A DNA stretch of 64,000 nucleotides from Foliamicus sp965115835 (GTDB lineage: Bacteria; Pseudomonadota; Gammaproteobacteria; Steroidobacterales; Foliamicaceae). The stretch spans positions 1,674,001 to 1,738,000 of the forward strand of contig OZ220471.1 in assembly GCA_965115835.1 (NCBI GenBank), written 5' to 3'. Positions within the stretch are counted from its first letter, which is position 1. Every line of letters begins with the position of its first letter. Under the pieces are notes generated by a model. It saw only the letters and a program-made list of their open reading frames with translations, made no database searches and was not told the origin of the DNA. Shown here one piece after another: positions 30,638-39,579 of the stretch. The translations under genes were made by a program, and so were the position numbers.

Positions 30638-31921
30638 CTAATCGGCCTGCCCGGCGTAGCGGCGCAGCCGGATGTCGGCCTGCTCCTTGTGGCCGGCAAA
30701 TCCCTCCAGGGCGCACAGGCGCGAGCAGTACTCGCCGATTTCCACGGACGCCTCCTCGGTAATGCGCTGGTAGGTGCAGGTCTTGATGAACTTGCCCACC
30801 CACAGGCCGCCGGTATAGCGCGAGGCGCGGCGCGTCGGCAGCGTGTGGTTGGTGCCGATCACCTTGTCGCCGTAGGAAACGTTTGTTTCCGGTCCCAGGA
30901 AAAGCGCGCCGTAGTTGCGCATGTTGTCCAGGAAATAGCGGGGGTTGCGGGTCATTACCTGAACGTGCTCGGAGCCGATCTCATCGGCCCTGGCCAGCAT
31001 TTCCGCGTAATCGCTGCAAACGATCACCTGGCCGTAGTCCTGCCAGGCGCGCCCCGCGACCCCGGCGGTGGGAAGGACCCGCAACTGGCGTTCGACTTCG
31101 GCCATGGTGGCTTTCGCCAGCTCCTCCGAGTTCGTGATCAGGATGGCCGGCGAATCGGGACCATGCTCCGCCTGGCCCAGGAGGTCCGCGGCGCACAATT
31201 CGCCGTCCACCGAGTTGTCCGCGATCACCAGGGTCTCCGTGGGTCCTGCCAGAAGATCGATGCCCACCCGGCCGAACAATTGCCGCTTGGCTTCGGCCAC
31301 AAACGCATTGCCCGGCCCCACGATCATGTCCACCGGAGGAATCGCTCCGGTTCCCAGCGCCATGGCGCCAATCGCCTGCACGCCGCCCAGGCAATGGATT
31401 TCGTCAGCGCCGGCCAGATCCAGGGCCACCACGACCGCCGGGTTGGGCGCGCCCCGAAACGGCGGGGAGGCGGCAACCACGCGCTCGACGCCCGCAACCC
31501 GCGCGGTGACCACGCTCATGTGCGCGGAGGCCACCAGCGGATACTTGCCGCCCGGCACGTAACAGCCAACGCTCTCGACCGGGATGTTGCGGTGGCCCAG
31601 CACCACGCCCGGACGGGTTTCCACCTCCACTTCGGTCAGCGCCTCGCGCTGAATGCGCGCGAAGTTGCGGATCTGCTCCTGGGCGAAACGGATGTCGGCT
31701 ATGGCCCGCGCATCCAGCCGCCGGTGACAGGCGTCGATTTGCTCGCGGCTCAATCGAAACGATTGCGGAGACCAGTCATCGAACTTTTGCGAATAACGGC
31801 GAACGGCATCGCCTCCGTTCTCCGCTATGTCACCGAGCACTTCCCCCACCACCGCCTGAATGCGCGTGTCACGCTCCTGCTGCCGCCCGGCGGCAATGCC
31901 CTTCTTGAGGTATCGAATCAC
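30638..31921 (-). CDS. Histidinol dehydrogenase-family enzyme, HpsN-like
   Basis: 427-residue zinc-dependent NAD alcohol dehydrogenase of the HisD fold, oxidising an alcohol in two steps to the acid. Zinc ligands and catalytic residues of HisD are all present: Q and H in GQAEHG, E-H in GSEHVQV, D in SYGDK and H in FAGHKEQ. The C-terminal landmarks GTNHTLPT and A-S-R-Y-T-G-G-L-W-V match sulfopropanediol 3-dehydrogenase HpsN and relatives better than biosynthetic HisD, and no other his gene is near. GTG at 31921 overlaps the upstream SnoaL stop as GTGA. In the operon it follows two SnoaL genes and precedes the MetE-like gene. Confidence 0.85.
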   Translation of the reverse strand: MIRYLKKGIAAGRQQERDTRIQAVVGEVLGDIAENGGDAVRRYSQKFDDWSPQSFRLSREQIDACHRRLDARAIADIRFAQEQIRNFARIQREALTEVEVETRPGVVLGHRNIPVESVGCYVPGGKYPLVASAHMSVVTARVAGVERVVAASPPFRGAPNPAVVVALDLAGADEIHCLGGVQAIGAMALGTGAIPPVDMIVGPGNAFVAEAKRQLFGRVGIDLLAGPTETLVIADNSVDGELCAADLLGQAEHGPDSPAILITNSEELAKATMAEVERQLRVLPTAGVAGRAWQDYGQVIVCSDYAEMLARADEIGSEHVQVMTRNPRYFLDNMRNYGALFLGPETNVSYGDKVIGTNHTLPTRRASRYTGGLWVGKFIKTCTYQRITEEASVEIGEYCSRLCALEGFAGHKEQADIRLRRYAGQAD

Positions 31922-32958
31922 GGGGTTGCTTTCCAGTCCGCGCCGTCCGGCGGGCTGCGGCTGTCGATCTGCATGCGCAGGCGTTCGAACAGATCGTAGC
32001 CCAGTTGCAGGAAGTACTCGATGGTGTCGATCAGCACCCAGTTCTCCCTCAACCGCTCCCCCTCGCGTCGCCAGAAATCCATGACCCGCATCCCCACCTT
32101 CCTGCCGGTGGGGGCCAGACCGTACAACAGACTGCCGGAATGGGTGGCCGTGAGGCTGTACCAGCCGGTGGAAGCGGCGAAAAAGCCGTCGGCGATGCGG
32201 GCCACATGGGTTGCCGCCTTGCGGTCCGGAAGCGCACCGAGGAACGGCGCCTGATGCCAATGCTTGAATCCGCGAATGCCGCGGGTGGTACCGATACCCC
32301 CCGGCCCGTACCACATGAAGTCGGGGTGCCAGTGCAAATGATGCTGCATGGTGTCGAGGTTCTTGCCGTCGTACAAATGCAAACCTTCGTAGATCATGTC
32401 ATCCACCAGCTGCATGGTCTTGCTCGACTCCCGCTCGTCCTGTTCGTCCACCACCAGACCGTCCTGGGTTGCCGGGCCGGGCGCCAGCCTCTCGACCGCG
32501 ATGGCCGGCGGCAGCAAGGTGATCCCGGCCTGGCGCATCAGGTCCAGCAGGTCGAGGATGACGTAACTGGCGGCAATCCGCCCGCCGGCCATCTTCAGAA
32601 ATTCCCCGTAGCGCAGGTACGCCAGATTGCCGGTGGCGGGTATGCCCAACCAGTCCGAGTCGAAGGTGCCGACATAGTAGCCTGTGGAACACACCCATCG
32701 GGCGTTGTCGAACCGGCCGCCGAAAAGAAGGTCCGCCCGCCGCTCCATGTCCGGAAAGGACGCCATGAGCGGTTGCAGGAACCGCTCGACATAGGCGTCG
32801 CGCCCGGCAAGCGCGTTGATGGGATGCGGACCCTGCCACACCGCATCGGGCTCCATGCGCCGGCGCAGCAGCTCCTCGTAGGCGCCCGCGCCGCGCACGC
32901 GCCAGGTCTCGATCAGCTCGAGAACTGCGCGCTTGTCCCGGCTCATGCCCTGGCTCAT
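31918..32958 (-). CDS. Two-domain SnoaL/NTF2-like protein, subtype 1
   Basis: 346 residues with two NTF2-like domains (about 8-165 and 195-330). The N-domain has the block D-W-L-G-I-P-A-T-G followed by Y-x-E-F and a G-R-I then L-L-D-L-M-R-Q; the C-domain has M-W-Y-G-P-G-G-I-G. The genes at 38545-39579 and 39580-40578 carry the same blocks, so the three are paralogues. No reaction can be assigned. It starts 38 bases after the stop of the 34175 gene and overlaps the HpsN-like gene (GTGA). Confidence 0.75.
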   Translation of the reverse strand: MSQGMSRDKRAVLELIETWRVRGAGAYEELLRRRMEPDAVWQGPHPINALAGRDAYVERFLQPLMASFPDMERRADLLFGGRFDNARWVCSTGYYVGTFDSDWLGIPATGNLAYLRYGEFLKMAGGRIAASYVILDLLDLMRQAGITLLPPAIAVERLAPGPATQDGLVVDEQDERESSKTMQLVDDMIYEGLHLYDGKNLDTMQHHLHWHPDFMWYGPGGIGTTRGIRGFKHWHQAPFLGALPDRKAATHVARIADGFFAASTGWYSLTATHSGSLLYGLAPTGRKVGMRVMDFWRREGERLRENWVLIDTIEYFLQLGYDLFERLRMQIDSRSPPDGADWKATP

Positions 32959-32996
32959 GGTCCCTTGTCTCCGGTCAATCAGGGCCGCCGCCTGTT

Positions 32997-34175
32997 TCAG
33001 TCATCCCGCGCCGGGGCGGCGCCTTCGCTTGCGGGAGTGGCGCCCTGGGCGCCGAGAAGTTGCATCATGATGTCGAGTTCGTTGAAGAGCATCCATTCTT
33101 CCGTGACGACGCCGTCCTGGATGCGGTGCTGCGTAATGCCGCGTATTCGCGCCTCGCGGCCCGTGGGAGGGCCGAACACGCCATTTCCGCGGTGTGCGCC
33201 ATGGGCGCTCCAGCGAGTGGACGCCAGATAGCCCTCCCTGGAGTTGCCCATCCAGTACACCTCATCGACATTCAGGCACAGGTCCGGGAATTGCGCCAGC
33301 AGCGACAGCACAAAGGCCTGGTACGGCCCCAGGCCGCTGAAGGCGCGGTCGGTGGGGCCGTTGAACTCCAGGTTCTCCGCATAGCGTCCCTGCAAGACGC
33401 CGAGCATGCGCCGGTTCCACACGCACTGATAGAGGCTCCGGATGAAATCCTCCACATCCAGTTCCCCGACCGCCTCGGGGACCGGCCGGCAGGCGGGTTT
33501 GGCCTGGCCGCGCTGCCGCGCCGGCTCGCTCGCAGTGTAGTCGTCCGGCAATGCGACGGCGCCCGTCTCGGCCATCTGCAGCGCCACCTCCTTTAGGTCC
33601 AGTCCCATCTGGCGCAGCATCGCCGATGTGTTGTAGAGCACATGCTCCAGGAAAATCTCGTTTTCACGCGACACGCAGTTGGCGATGCACCACAGCGAAA
33701 CACGTTTGCCCGTGGGCGGCCCGTAGCGGCTGAAGCCGGTGTTGTCGCCCTGGATGATCGTGCGGTGCGACGTGTGGAAGCCTGCGTCCTCGTCGCCGGC
33801 CCAGATGATTTCGTCGGCCACCAGCCGGATATTGGGAAAGGCGTTGATCGTGTGCGTGGTATCGGCGACGATCTTGTCCCTCCCGTACTGCAAGCCGTAA
33901 TCGTCGTACACACGGCTGTTGTGCGCGTAGGTGTCGTAGATGTAGCCGATGTCCTTTTCTTCCCAGATGCGGTGCGTGATGCGGACGATGTAGTCGATAA
34001 TGTTGCGGTACTGCGGCTCGAAGCCACGCATCGACTGCTCCGGCATGTCGTCGCGCCCCTCGGCCAGGAAGCGGTCCGTTCCGCCCCGCGTGTATTGCGC
34101 CAGGGAAACGGAAAAATCGGCCGGCATGTGCGCCCTGATCAACTGCGGCAGGCCGCTTTCCCTGTCCCTTGCCAT
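32997..34175 (-). CDS. Two-domain SnoaL/NTF2-like protein, subtype 2
   Basis: 392 residues with two NTF2/SnoaL-like folds, an N-terminal tail of about 50 residues, and the motifs I-I-D-Y-I-V-R-I-T-H-R-I-W and G-P-P-T-G-K-R that also occur in the 28357 gene. The second domain has G-P-P-T-G-R-E and a terminal L-F-N-E-L-D-I-M-M-Q-L-L. I chose ATG at 34175, with AGGA about 8 bases upstream. First gene of the SnoaL-SnoaL-HpsN-like-MetE-like operon; divergent from the TonB-dependent receptor. Confidence 0.75.
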   Translation of the reverse strand: MARDRESGLPQLIRAHMPADFSVSLAQYTRGGTDRFLAEGRDDMPEQSMRGFEPQYRNIIDYIVRITHRIWEEKDIGYIYDTYAHNSRVYDDYGLQYGRDKIVADTTHTINAFPNIRLVADEIIWAGDEDAGFHTSHRTIIQGDNTGFSRYGPPTGKRVSLWCIANCVSRENEIFLEHVLYNTSAMLRQMGLDLKEVALQMAETGAVALPDDYTASEPARQRGQAKPACRPVPEAVGELDVEDFIRSLYQCVWNRRMLGVLQGRYAENLEFNGPTDRAFSGLGPYQAFVLSLLAQFPDLCLNVDEVYWMGNSREGYLASTRWSAHGAHRGNGVFGPPTGREARIRGITQHRIQDGVVTEEWMLFNELDIMMQLLGAQGATPASEGAAPARDD

Positions 34176-34257
34176 GCCGATTATCCTGACCTCATTTGCA
34201 GCGTTTCGGGATGGCGCCGCCACCGGCGCCGCCACCATGGATTCCGGCGTCACGACA

Positions 34258-34289
34258 TTTTGGTGTGTTTCCCGTTTGGTGTGTATGAT
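34258..34289. promoter_or_regulatory. Direct repeats and -10-like box between divergent operons
   Basis: TTTGGTGTGT occurs at 34258-34267 and again at 34275-34284, a spacing of 17 bases (same face of the helix is not implied). TATGAT at 34284-34289 is a plausible -10 box for the receptor gene, which begins at 34337. The repeats overlap the -35 zone, as expected for an activator or repressor site. The region also holds the start of the minus-strand operon at 34175. Confidence 0.4.
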
Positions 34290-34336
34290 AGCCTACTTAA
34301 ATTCCTGTTCGGATTCCTGGTTTGGAGGACAACCCC

Positions 34337-36679
34337 ATGGCTTATGGAGCTACTCTCTTGCGGGCGACGCCACTGGCAATGGCGACCGCCCTGTTTGCGT
34401 TCGCCGCCAACGGGGCTCGCGCCCAGGGCGCGCTGGAGGAAATCGTGGTGACGGCGCAAAAGCGCGACCAGAGCCTGCAGGACGTTTCGGTGGCGGTAAC
34501 TGCGGTATCGGGCGACGAGTTGAAGGAACTGGGCATCACCGACTCCTTCCGGCTCGAAATACTGGCGCCCGGCCTGCAACTGGGCATGTCCGGCGCCGAC
34601 CCGAGGCCGGCGCTGCGCGGCGCGCGCACCCAGCAGGTGGAAGCCAACGATGTTGCGATTTCCTTCTACACCGACGGCCTTTACCGGCCGCGCCACGGTC
34701 AGGCCCTGGCCGGCTTCGTGGATGTGGACCGGGTGGAGGTGCTGCGCGGGCCGCAGGGAACGCTGTTCGGGCGCAACTCCTTCGGCGGGCTGATTCACGT
34801 CATCAGCAACCGGCCTGATCCGGCGGAAACGGATTACGGCTTTGCCCTGGCTGGCGGCGACTACTCCCTGGTCGGCTTCGACGGCTTCTTCAACGCGCCG
34901 CTGAGCGACAACGCCGCGGTGCGGTTTGCGCTGAAAACGGAAAGCCGCGACCCGTTCGTGGAGAACTCCGTGCTCGGCGACGACGGCGGCCTCAAGGACG
35001 CGGACATGACCTACTTCCGCGGCCAGCTTTCCTTCGCGCCCAGCGACACTCTCGACCTCCTCCTCCGTGTCGAAAGCTGGCAGGACGATTCCAACGGCAA
35101 CGGACACTTCGGCTACTACGTCGAGGGCGTGCCGGTCAATCTGGGCTCGAAATTGACCAACGGCGTTTCCGGAACCATGAGGCCGCGAATCGGGCGCTCC
35201 GACGAATGTTCCGGCGCCTGCGGGCGCGCCGGCGCGGGGTTCGATTTTGTCGCCACGCCGGGAACGGACACGGCGGCGCTGGTGACCGGCGACCCCTACA
35301 AGATCGAGCAGGACACGGCCCCCGAAAGGGACCTTTCGGACCTCACCGTGGCCGGCGAACTCAACTGGTCGCTGGGCTTTGCCGATCTTAAGGCCACCGT
35401 GGCCCACATGGACTACGAAGAGTACCGCTGGGCCGACTGCGACATGTCCGCCTACCGCACATCCTCCTGCGGCAATGACATCACATCCGAAACCAGCATG
35501 CAGGAGCTCCAGCTCACTTCCGCCTCCGACGGCGGTCTGGAATGGGTGGTTGGCGTGTTCCTGCTGCAGGAAGACCTCACCAACGCCTTCCTCTGGGAAG
35601 ACCATGCCTCCACCGTGGACAACACCCCGGTCAGCCCTGCGGACATCAACCTGCATGCCGGCTGGACCCAGCAGATCCGGGTGGATAGCCGTTCTTCCGC
35701 CGGCTACGGTCAGGTTTCGTACGCCCTTGGCGACACCGTCCGTGTCCTCGGGGGCGTGCGCTACACCAAAGACCAGCGCGACTGGCAGATCTACGGCCAG
35801 GATCCCGACAACCGGTCGACGTACTCCTTTACCGTTCTCAACACACCCGACGGCGAAGGGGACTGGAGCGAGGTAACCTGGAAAGCCGGCGTGGAGTTCG
35901 ACATGAGCGAAGACACGATGCTGTACGCCACCGTGTCGACAGGCTTTCTGGCGGGCAATCAGCAGGGCGCATTCAACGGCGCCGATTCGTACGACGAACA
36001 AACGGTCACGGCTTTCGAGTTGGGCAGCAAGAGTCTGCTGGCGGACGGGAGGGTGCGCCTGAACGCGTCGCTGTACATGAACGAGTACGAAGACCTGCTG
36101 GCCACCCGGTTCGTCGACACCGGCGTCACCACCCTGGCCTTCACCGACAATGCCGGCGCAATCGACGCCCTGGGGCTGGAAATCGAACTCGACTGGGCGG
36201 TGACCGAGCAGTTGCAGTTGGGCGCAAGACTTGCCATGCAGCAGGCGGAGTACGGCGATTTCGTCCTGCCCAATGTGTTCCAGGAAGGCGGCATGACGAT
36301 CGAAGGCACGGACAACATGTTCCAGCTCGACGGACTGCAGGTGCAGAACTCGCCGGAGTTCACCGGAACCCTTCTGGGCAGCTATGTTGTGGACCTTGGC
36401 GGTTACGGCACGCTCACCCCGGCGATCACCCTGTATTACTCGTCGGATTACCGGGTGGACGATTCCAACTGGTTCTACGGCAACCAGGACGCCTACACCA
36501 AGACGGACCTGAGCCTGTCCTGGCTTTCGGTCAACCAGGACTGGACGGCGCGCTTGTGGGCGACCAACCTGGAAGACGAAGCCACCCTGCTCAAGGCCAC
36601 GCGCTTCGGCGGCGATGTCGCGGTTACGGACTACTCCAATCCGCGGATGTGGGGCCTCACCGTGGGATACCGGTACTAG
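34337..36679 (+). CDS. TonB-dependent outer-membrane receptor
   Basis: 780-residue outer-membrane transporter that imports a substrate across the outer membrane with energy from TonB/ExbBD. It has a signal peptide (about residues 1-28), then a plug beginning E-E-I-V-V-T-A-Q-K-R with the usual V-D-R-V-E-V-L-R-G-P-Q-G-T-L-F-G and an N-rich junction, then a beta-barrel ending in W-G-L-T-V-G-Y-R-Y with a terminal aromatic. GGAGG at 34324-34328 supports ATG at 34337. No sensor extension, so no sigma/anti-sigma control is expected. A strong terminator follows. With the symporter downstream it could form the uptake route for the substrate of this cluster. Confidence 0.92.
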   Translation: MAYGATLLRATPLAMATALFAFAANGARAQGALEEIVVTAQKRDQSLQDVSVAVTAVSGDELKELGITDSFRLEILAPGLQLGMSGADPRPALRGARTQQVEANDVAISFYTDGLYRPRHGQALAGFVDVDRVEVLRGPQGTLFGRNSFGGLIHVISNRPDPAETDYGFALAGGDYSLVGFDGFFNAPLSDNAAVRFALKTESRDPFVENSVLGDDGGLKDADMTYFRGQLSFAPSDTLDLLLRVESWQDDSNGNGHFGYYVEGVPVNLGSKLTNGVSGTMRPRIGRSDECSGACGRAGAGFDFVATPGTDTAALVTGDPYKIEQDTAPERDLSDLTVAGELNWSLGFADLKATVAHMDYEEYRWADCDMSAYRTSSCGNDITSETSMQELQLTSASDGGLEWVVGVFLLQEDLTNAFLWEDHASTVDNTPVSPADINLHAGWTQQIRVDSRSSAGYGQVSYALGDTVRVLGGVRYTKDQRDWQIYGQDPDNRSTYSFTVLNTPDGEGDWSEVTWKAGVEFDMSEDTMLYATVSTGFLAGNQQGAFNGADSYDEQTVTAFELGSKSLLADGRVRLNASLYMNEYEDLLATRFVDTGVTTLAFTDNAGAIDALGLEIELDWAVTEQLQLGARLAMQQAEYGDFVLPNVFQEGGMTIEGTDNMFQLDGLQVQNSPEFTGTLLGSYVVDLGGYGTLTPAITLYYSSDYRVDDSNWFYGNQDAYTKTDLSLSWLSVNQDWTARLWATNLEDEATLLKATRFGGDVAVTDYSNPRMWGLTVGYRY

Positions 36680-36703
36680 GGCCAGAGCTGCCCGAACTTG
36701 CTG

Positions 36704-36743
36704 AACGGCCGGGTTCCGCCATGACGGCGCCCGGCCGTTTTTT
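36704..36743 (+). terminator. Intrinsic terminator after the TonB-dependent receptor
   Basis: AACGGCCGGG (36704-36713) pairs with CCCGGCCGTT (36730-36739) and is followed by a run of six T (36738-36743). Confidence 0.92.
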
Positions 36744-36752
36744 CATATCCTC

Positions 36753-36766
36753 GGGTTGTACAACCC
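36753..36766. promoter_or_regulatory. 14-bp perfect palindrome upstream of the symporter
   Basis: GGGTTGTACAACCC reads the same on both strands and lies 81 bases before the ATG of the sodium/solute symporter. It fits an operator for a dimeric regulator, but no cognate regulator gene lies in the window. Confidence 0.4.
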
Positions 36767-36846
36767 GCTTCGGAATGAGCGCAGCAGGCTCGCTCCGAAA
36801 CGGGCGCCGGGACAGGGATGTTCCCGGTTCCGCGAGAATGTAGGCC

Positions 36847-38529
36847 ATGGCGAACATCGGGGCGAACTTCGGCGGGCTGAACTGGGCCATCGTGGCCGGC
36901 TATCTGGCGGGAACGCTGGTGCTGGGCTACTTCCTCAGCAAGCGCGTGCGCACGGCGCAGCACTACTACCTGGGGCAGCGCACAACGCCCTGGTGGGTGA
37001 TCGGCGTGTCCGTGGTGGCGACCTATTTCGGCGCGATCACCTTCCTGGGCGGGCCTGCCTGGTCCTACAAGGACGGCTTTGCGGTCATCTTCATCCACAT
37101 CAACTACCCGATCGTTATCTTCATAGTCAACGCGCTGTTCCTGCCGTTCTTCTACAACACCGGGGTGGCGTCGATATTCGACTACCTCGAAAGGCGGTTC
37201 GGGATCGCCTCGCGCACGCTGATGTCGGCCGTATTCCTGTTCGGCAACGTGGCCTATTCGGGGATCATGCTCTACACCACTGCCCTGGTGCTGCAGCTCA
37301 TTACCGGCATGGACGTGGTAAACGCCATCCTGATCATCGCGGTCGTGGCCGTCACCTACACCATGCTCGGCGGCATCGCGGCGGTGATCTGGACGGACCT
37401 GATCCAGAGCGTCATTCTCTTTATCGGAGTGGCCGTTGTGGGCATAGCGCTGGCGTTTCAGCTCCCCGACGGCCTCGTTGCTTCCCTGCAGGAGCTCAAG
37501 GCCAGCGGCAAGGCCAACCCGTTCGAGTACACCTTCGACCCTTCGGTGGTCGCCACCGTGTGGACCGGGGTGGTGGCCATGACCGTCTATCACATCGTGG
37601 TGTACGGCGTGAACCAGATGATGATCCAGCGCACGCTGGCGGCCCGGACGCTGGGGGACGCCAAGAAAGCCTACGCCTTCATGGGCTACGCCGCGTTTCT
37701 CGCCTACTTCGTGTTCTTCGGCATCGGAATCCTTCTGTACAGCTACTACGGCGGGCGCGAATTCGATAACGACAACCGGATCATTCTGGACTTCGTCGCC
37801 ACCATCGGCATCCCCGGCCTCATGGGCGTGATTACCGCGGCCATTGTGGCCGCGGCCATGTCGAGTCTGGATTCGAGCCTGAACTCCATGGCCACTGTCA
37901 CCACGCTCGATTTCTACGAAAAGTTCTTCAGGAAGGGCAGGAACGCAACGCCCGAGCACCAACTGCGCGCGTCGCGCTGGTTCACCCTGATGTGGGCAGT
38001 CGTCATGGTGGCGCCAGCCATCATCGTGGCCCGCACCGCAAACACCTCGGTCCTCGAAATCCTGAGCAAGGTAGGCGTGTTCCTGGTAGGCTCCAAATTG
38101 GCGATGTTCGGGCTGGGCTTTTATTCCAGGCACGCCACCGAAAGGGGCGTGCTGACCGGAGTGGCGGCCGGGTTCGTGACGCTGTGGTATGTCGAGACGT
38201 CCATGGAAGTGGCCTGGCCCTGGTATGCGGTGCTGGGCGGAGCGGTGAGCATCGGCGTTTCCCTGCTGGCGAGCCTGCTGATGGACGGTCTTCAGAAGTG
38301 CATCAAGGCAAGGAGGATTACTCGACCACTGCTGATGAATGTTCTCCGGAAGGAATACTCGCCCTGGACGGTGCGGGGGCAGCGCCTGGAGTTTGCCCGC
38401 AAGGGTTTGCCGGAGAAGCAGGACGGCTGGTGGATGATCCCGGGAAAGGTGGACCGCTCGAGCAGGTACCTGCTGGTCTACTTCGTGTTGTGCGTGGCGA
38501 TGCTGGCAATCCTGTACCGCTTGATCTGA
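36847..38529 (+). CDS. Sodium:solute symporter (SSS family)
   Basis: 560-residue inner-membrane importer with about 13-14 hydrophobic segments, the sodium-symporter fold of the PutP/PanF/SglT type. Landmarks are Y-F-L-S-K-R-V near TM1, F-L-G-G-P-A-W near TM2-3, G-V-N-Q-M-M-I-Q-R near TM6-7 and A-A-M-S-S-L-D-S-S-L-N-S near the sodium site. The C-terminal 80 residues are a cytoplasmic stretch ending in one more membrane segment. It may take up the same molecule as the TonB receptor upstream. Confidence 0.9.
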   Translation: MANIGANFGGLNWAIVAGYLAGTLVLGYFLSKRVRTAQHYYLGQRTTPWWVIGVSVVATYFGAITFLGGPAWSYKDGFAVIFIHINYPIVIFIVNALFLPFFYNTGVASIFDYLERRFGIASRTLMSAVFLFGNVAYSGIMLYTTALVLQLITGMDVVNAILIIAVVAVTYTMLGGIAAVIWTDLIQSVILFIGVAVVGIALAFQLPDGLVASLQELKASGKANPFEYTFDPSVVATVWTGVVAMTVYHIVVYGVNQMMIQRTLAARTLGDAKKAYAFMGYAAFLAYFVFFGIGILLYSYYGGREFDNDNRIILDFVATIGIPGLMGVITAAIVAAAMSSLDSSLNSMATVTTLDFYEKFFRKGRNATPEHQLRASRWFTLMWAVVMVAPAIIVARTANTSVLEILSKVGVFLVGSKLAMFGLGFYSRHATERGVLTGVAAGFVTLWYVETSMEVAWPWYAVLGGAVSIGVSLLASLLMDGLQKCIKARRITRPLLMNVLRKEYSPWTVRGQRLEFARKGLPEKQDGWWMIPGKVDRSSRYLLVYFVLCVAMLAILYRLI

Positions 38530-38544
38530 ACAGGCAAATCCGGA

Positions 38545-39579
38545 TCAGGGCAATCGGATCTCCACGCCCGCTTGCCGGAAAACATCGAATCCGAGTTGCC
38601 CGAGCATATCGACGAGATCCGCAAACACCCAGTTCTCCGCCAGCAAGTCCCCGCTGCGCCGCCAGAAATCCGCGATGCGCACGGTGAACATCTGCCCGCG
38701 GCCCTCCACTCCGAGCCAGGGACGCGCCATGAAGCCGCCATGTGAAGGCCAGCCGCCGCAGGCCACGTACATGCCGTCGGCGAAACGAGCGTAGTGTCCC
38801 TTGACGGCTTCATCCAGCCTCGGGTCGCCGGAATTGCGAAGGGTGCTTGAAAACCTGCCGGGCTCGAAGATCCCTTCGTACGGCTGCTGAAAGCGGCTGA
38901 ATCCCTCCAGACCGAAATAGCTTCCGTAGCCCGAAGGCCCGTACCAGCACATGTTGCGGCGCCAGTAGGGCCGCCAGCCCTCCTCCTCGGTCCACAGTTC
39001 CGCCAGCATGCCCTCCACGATCCCCAGGCTCGACTGCGATTGCGCCGGATCCTGTTCGGTCGTGAGGATGCCGTCGCCGGTGGCCGGACCGGGAACCCAT
39101 CCTTCATGGCCGTTGCTGGGCGGCAACGGCCAACGATCCAGTTGCCGCAGCAGGTCGAGCATGTCGAGGTGCAAGTACGACTCGACCGAGCGTCCGTCCT
39201 CCATCCGGTGAAACTCCGCGTAGCGCAGCCACACGGGGCTTCCGTGGCCCGGAATGCCCAGCCACTGGCCCACAAACTCGCCGAAATAATGCCCGTGGCT
39301 CACCACCCACTCGCCACCGTTGTACTCGCCGCCGAAGAGCATGTCGCAGCGCCGGTGCAAGTACCGGAAGGCCCGGAACATGGGCTGGACCACACTCGCG
39401 ATGAAGGCCCCGGCGCCCGAAATCTCGTTGAGCGGCTGGGAGACGCTCACCCGAACCTGCGGCGACAGGAACGCCTCCAGCGAACGGCTCAGCCGCTCCG
39501 GTTCACACTCCGCATACTCGGCGACCAGCCGGTGATAGAGCCGCTTGTTGCGCAGCGTAACGGAAGACGCAATGCCCAT
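38545..39579 (-). CDS. Two-domain SnoaL/NTF2-like protein, subtype 1
   Basis: 344 residues. N-domain block Q-W-L-G-I-P-G-H-G and L-L-D-L-L-R-Q, C-domain block C-W-Y-G-P-S-G-Y-G, as in the paralogues at 31918 and 39580. Its ATG follows the TAA of the upstream paralogue directly (TAAATG), so the two are translationally coupled and probably form a heteromer. Convergent with the symporter gene, 15 bases between the stops. Function unknown. Confidence 0.75.
   Translation of the reverse strand: MGIASSVTLRNKRLYHRLVAEYAECEPERLSRSLEAFLSPQVRVSVSQPLNEISGAGAFIASVVQPMFRAFRYLHRRCDMLFGGEYNGGEWVVSHGHYFGEFVGQWLGIPGHGSPVWLRYAEFHRMEDGRSVESYLHLDMLDLLRQLDRWPLPPSNGHEGWVPGPATGDGILTTEQDPAQSQSSLGIVEGMLAELWTEEEGWRPYWRRNMCWYGPSGYGSYFGLEGFSRFQQPYEGIFEPGRFSSTLRNSGDPRLDEAVKGHYARFADGMYVACGGWPSHGGFMARPWLGVEGRGQMFTVRIADFWRRSGDLLAENWVFADLVDMLGQLGFDVFRQAGVEIRLP

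Noticed and set aside
30638..31921. Annotation as biosynthetic histidinol dehydrogenase (hisD)
   Set aside because: All metal and catalytic residues fit the fold, but the context has no his genes and the C-terminal motifs are closer to HpsN-type enzymes.
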